64,000 nucleotides of DNA, from assembly GCF_036226765.1 (NCBI RefSeq), contig NZ_CP109017.1, forward strand, positions 4,465,001-4,529,000. Direction: 5' to 3'. A program made the position numbers and the translations under genes. The stretch comes from Streptomyces sp. NBC_00670. Its GTDB lineage: Bacteria; Actinomycetota; Actinomycetes; Streptomycetales; Streptomycetaceae. This document shows, in pieces, positions 62,371-64,000 of this stretch. Below the pieces are notes generated by a model. The model worked only from the letters and a program-made list of their open reading frames with translations, ran no database searches and was not told the origin of the DNA. Within the stretch, counting starts at the first letter, position 1; the number at the start of each line of letters is the position of its first letter.

Positions 62371-64000
62371 GTGAGCGGCCGGAGGAGAAGGGTCCCGGAC
62401 CCCAGGACGTCCGTGGGGCGCCGCGGGTTGCTCCTGGGCGCCGGGATCGTCGTGGCGGGCGGCGCGGCGGCGGCCGCCGTGACGCTGTGGCCCGCCGGTG
62501 ACGGCGGCGGGGGCGGCGGGACACGCGCCTCCGGCAGCGCCTCGGCGGGGGCGGGGTCGCCCAGCGTCTCGCCGTCGCCGAGCCGCAGCTATCCGCTGTC
62601 GAAGCCGCCGCGCACCATCCCCGCCGTGCGGGCGCACACCGCCGCGCACGGACCGGGCTGGCGTCCGGCGTCCGGCGCCCGGGTCGTGGTGGACGACGAC
62701 GCTCTCGCCGACGAGGGGAAGCTGCTCGCGGGCGAGCTGAGGATGACGTACGGCGGACGGAACGGGGCCCGGGCCGGGGACGTGGAGCTGGCGCTCGGCG
62801 GGAGCGGCGGCGCCGAGTCGTACACCCTGACCGTCGGTGACGGCCGGGTGCGGATCGCCGGGCCGGGCCAGTCCGGCGTCTTCTACGGCACCCGCACGCT
62901 GAAACAGGAGGTGCGCGACGGCGGCACGGCACCCGAGGGCGTCGTGCGCGACGGACCGGCCAAGCCGGTGCGCGGGTTCATGCTCGACATCGCCCGCAAG
63001 CACTTCACCGCGGACTGGATAGAGGACCGCGTCCGCGAGCTGGGCGACCTGAAGTACAACGAGATCGGGCTGCACTTCTCGGACGACCAGGGGTTCCGCA
63101 TCGCCTCGGACACCCATCCCGAGGTGGTCTCCAAGGAGCATCTGACCAAGGCGGAGGTGCGGCGGATCGTGGACCTGGCGGCGAGCCGGCACATCGCCGT
63201 CGTCCCCGAGATCGACTCCCCGGGTCACCTGGGCGCGGTCATCGACGCCCACCCCGACCTGCAGCTGCGCAACGCGGCGGGCGCGTCGGCGAGCCGGGGC
63301 ACGCTCGACATCTCCAAGCCGGCGGCCGCGAAGATCGTCGACGAGCTGCTGGGGGAGTACGCGGACCTCTTCCCCGGCTCCGACTGGCATCTGGGCGGCG
63401 ACGAGTACCAGGCGCTGACCGCGTCCAACCCGGCCGCCTCCTACCCGCAGCTCGCCTCGGCGGCGGTGAAGCGGTACGGGGCGGGGGCGACCATCGCCGA
63501 TCTGGCGACGGGCTGGCTCAACGACCGGGCGGCGGTGGTCAACCGGAACGGGCGGACGCCCCGCGCCTGGAACGACGGCTTCTACCGCTCGGTGAAGAAG
63601 GCGAGCGTCTCCAAGGACATACGGGTCGCCTACTGGACGGGCAAGGAGATCGGGGCCCGGCAGCCCACGGAGTACCTCGCGGCCGGCCGCGAGGTCGTCA
63701 ACTACAACGACGAGTTCCTCTACTACGTGCTCGGCGAGCCGCAGACCTTCGTCTACCCGACCGGGCAGCGCATCTACGAGCAGTGGACACCCCGGGTGCT
63801 GCGCGGCACGACGGCGGTCCCGGCCTCGTACGACGACCGCATACGCGGCGGGGTGTTCGCGGTGTGGTGCGACCTGTCGGGTGCGCAGACCCAGGACCAG
63901 GTCGCGGCCGGCATCCGGATGCCGCTGCGGGCGCTGGTGCAGAAGCTGTGGGACCCGGGGAAGCCGGAGCTGTCCTGGAAGGAGTTCCAGGGCCTGGCGG
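62371..64000 (+). CDS. GH20 beta-N-acetylhexosaminidase, 3' end beyond the window
   Basis: 543 codons are present from GTG 62371 (GGAGAGGAGG upstream) with no stop before the window ends. The N-terminus 'TSVGRRGLLLGAGIVVAGG' is a twin-arginine-type signal, followed by a Gly/Ser/Pro linker (~50-75). GH20 N-domain ~80-200, then the catalytic barrel: 'RGFMLDIARKHFTADWIEDR', 'EIGLHFSDDQGFRI', 'VVPEIDSPGHLGAVID' and the catalytic pair Asp344-Glu345 in 'HLGGDEYQ', with 'AWNDGFY' and 'VVNYNDEFLYY'. It removes terminal GlcNAc/GalNAc from chitin or peptidoglycan fragments outside the cell. About 10-20 residues seem to be missing. Confidence 0.94.
   Translation, partial: MSGRRRRVPDPRTSVGRRGLLLGAGIVVAGGAAAAAVTLWPAGDGGGGGGTRASGSASAGAGSPSVSPSPSRSYPLSKPPRTIPAVRAHTAAHGPGWRPASGARVVVDDDALADEGKLLAGELRMTYGGRNGARAGDVELALGGSGGAESYTLTVGDGRVRIAGPGQSGVFYGTRTLKQEVRDGGTAPEGVVRDGPAKPVRGFMLDIARKHFTADWIEDRVRELGDLKYNEIGLHFSDDQGFRIASDTHPEVVSKEHLTKAEVRRIVDLAASRHIAVVPEIDSPGHLGAVIDAHPDLQLRNAAGASASRGTLDISKPAAAKIVDELLGEYADLFPGSDWHLGGDEYQALTASNPAASYPQLASAAVKRYGAGATIADLATGWLNDRAAVVNRNGRTPRAWNDGFYRSVKKASVSKDIRVAYWTGKEIGARQPTEYLAAGREVVNYNDEFLYYVLGEPQTFVYPTGQRIYEQWTPRVLRGTTAVPASYDDRIRGGVFAVWCDLSGAQTQDQVAAGIRMPLRALVQKLWDPGKPELSWKEFQGLA

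Overview
The window is a 64 kb piece of a Streptomyces chromosome. Evidence: very high GC, GTG/TTG starts, ATGA/GTGA gene couplings, and a core gene order (icmB – sucCD – perM – purN – purH – folD – mdh – glyA – trpS – SCO4848-type membrane gene – sdhBADC) that matches my memory of the SCO4800–SCO4860 region of S. coelicolor. I see no prophage, insertion sequence, CRISPR array, tRNA or rRNA. It is core-arm chromosome with small lineage-specific modules between housekeeping genes.

Layout. 1–9.7 kb: end of icmB, then a divergent MoxR/DUF5682/vWA and SWIM-like/DUF5691 cluster driven by two back-to-back promoters of the RecA-NDp (PafBC-type) DNA-damage class, then a secreted repeat-rich protein. 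10.5–12.6 kb: sucCD. 12.8–16.5 kb: an ECF-sigma-like protein with its own membrane segment, PerM, and a Gly/Pro-rich membrane protein. 16.8–21.7 kb: purN-purH, a small membrane protein, folD and a DUF3017 gene. 21.8–25.8 kb: a secreted peptidoglycan-binding protein, a NarL-type two-component pair behind a perfect 20-bp palindrome, and an XRE/DUF2690 membrane regulator. 26.2–31.6 kb: mdh and a four-gene membrane locus of unknown function. 31.7–38.3 kb: an AhpD-like protein divergent from a MocR regulator, a lipoprotein/ATP-grasp pair, rocD, and glyA behind a ZTP riboswitch. 38.8–46.3 kb: trpS, a 2'-5' RNA ligase-like protein, a DprE2-like SDR, YihY, a D-Ala-D-Ala carboxypeptidase and a metallophosphoesterase. 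46.3–49 kb: accessory patch with Uma2 nuclease, a methyltransferase remnant, an RsbW-like ATPase, a DUF6247 pair resembling toxin–antitoxin, and DinB. 49–56.3 kb: OmpR-type two-component system, MMPL transporter, and a TetR operon with two operators. 56.4–62.2 kb: TM2/DUF2752/TM2, sdhCDAB, and OHCU decarboxylase. 62.4 kb to the end: a 3'-truncated GH20 hexosaminidase.

How the genes fit together. SucCD, Mdh and Sdh are three TCA-cycle steps. PurN, PurH, FolD and GlyA form a one-carbon/purine group, and the ZTP riboswitch couples glyA to the purine intermediate ZMP/ZTP. PerM, the carboxypeptidase, the MMPL protein and the DprE2-like enzyme concern the envelope. The strongest candidate for a poorly described system is the DNA-damage-linked MoxR–vWA cluster, whose SWIM-family member has no visible zinc finger. 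Next are the four-gene membrane locus sharing an 'STFAxGxHA' motif and the DUF6247 pair. A composite intergenic repeat occurs six times, five of them between converging genes.
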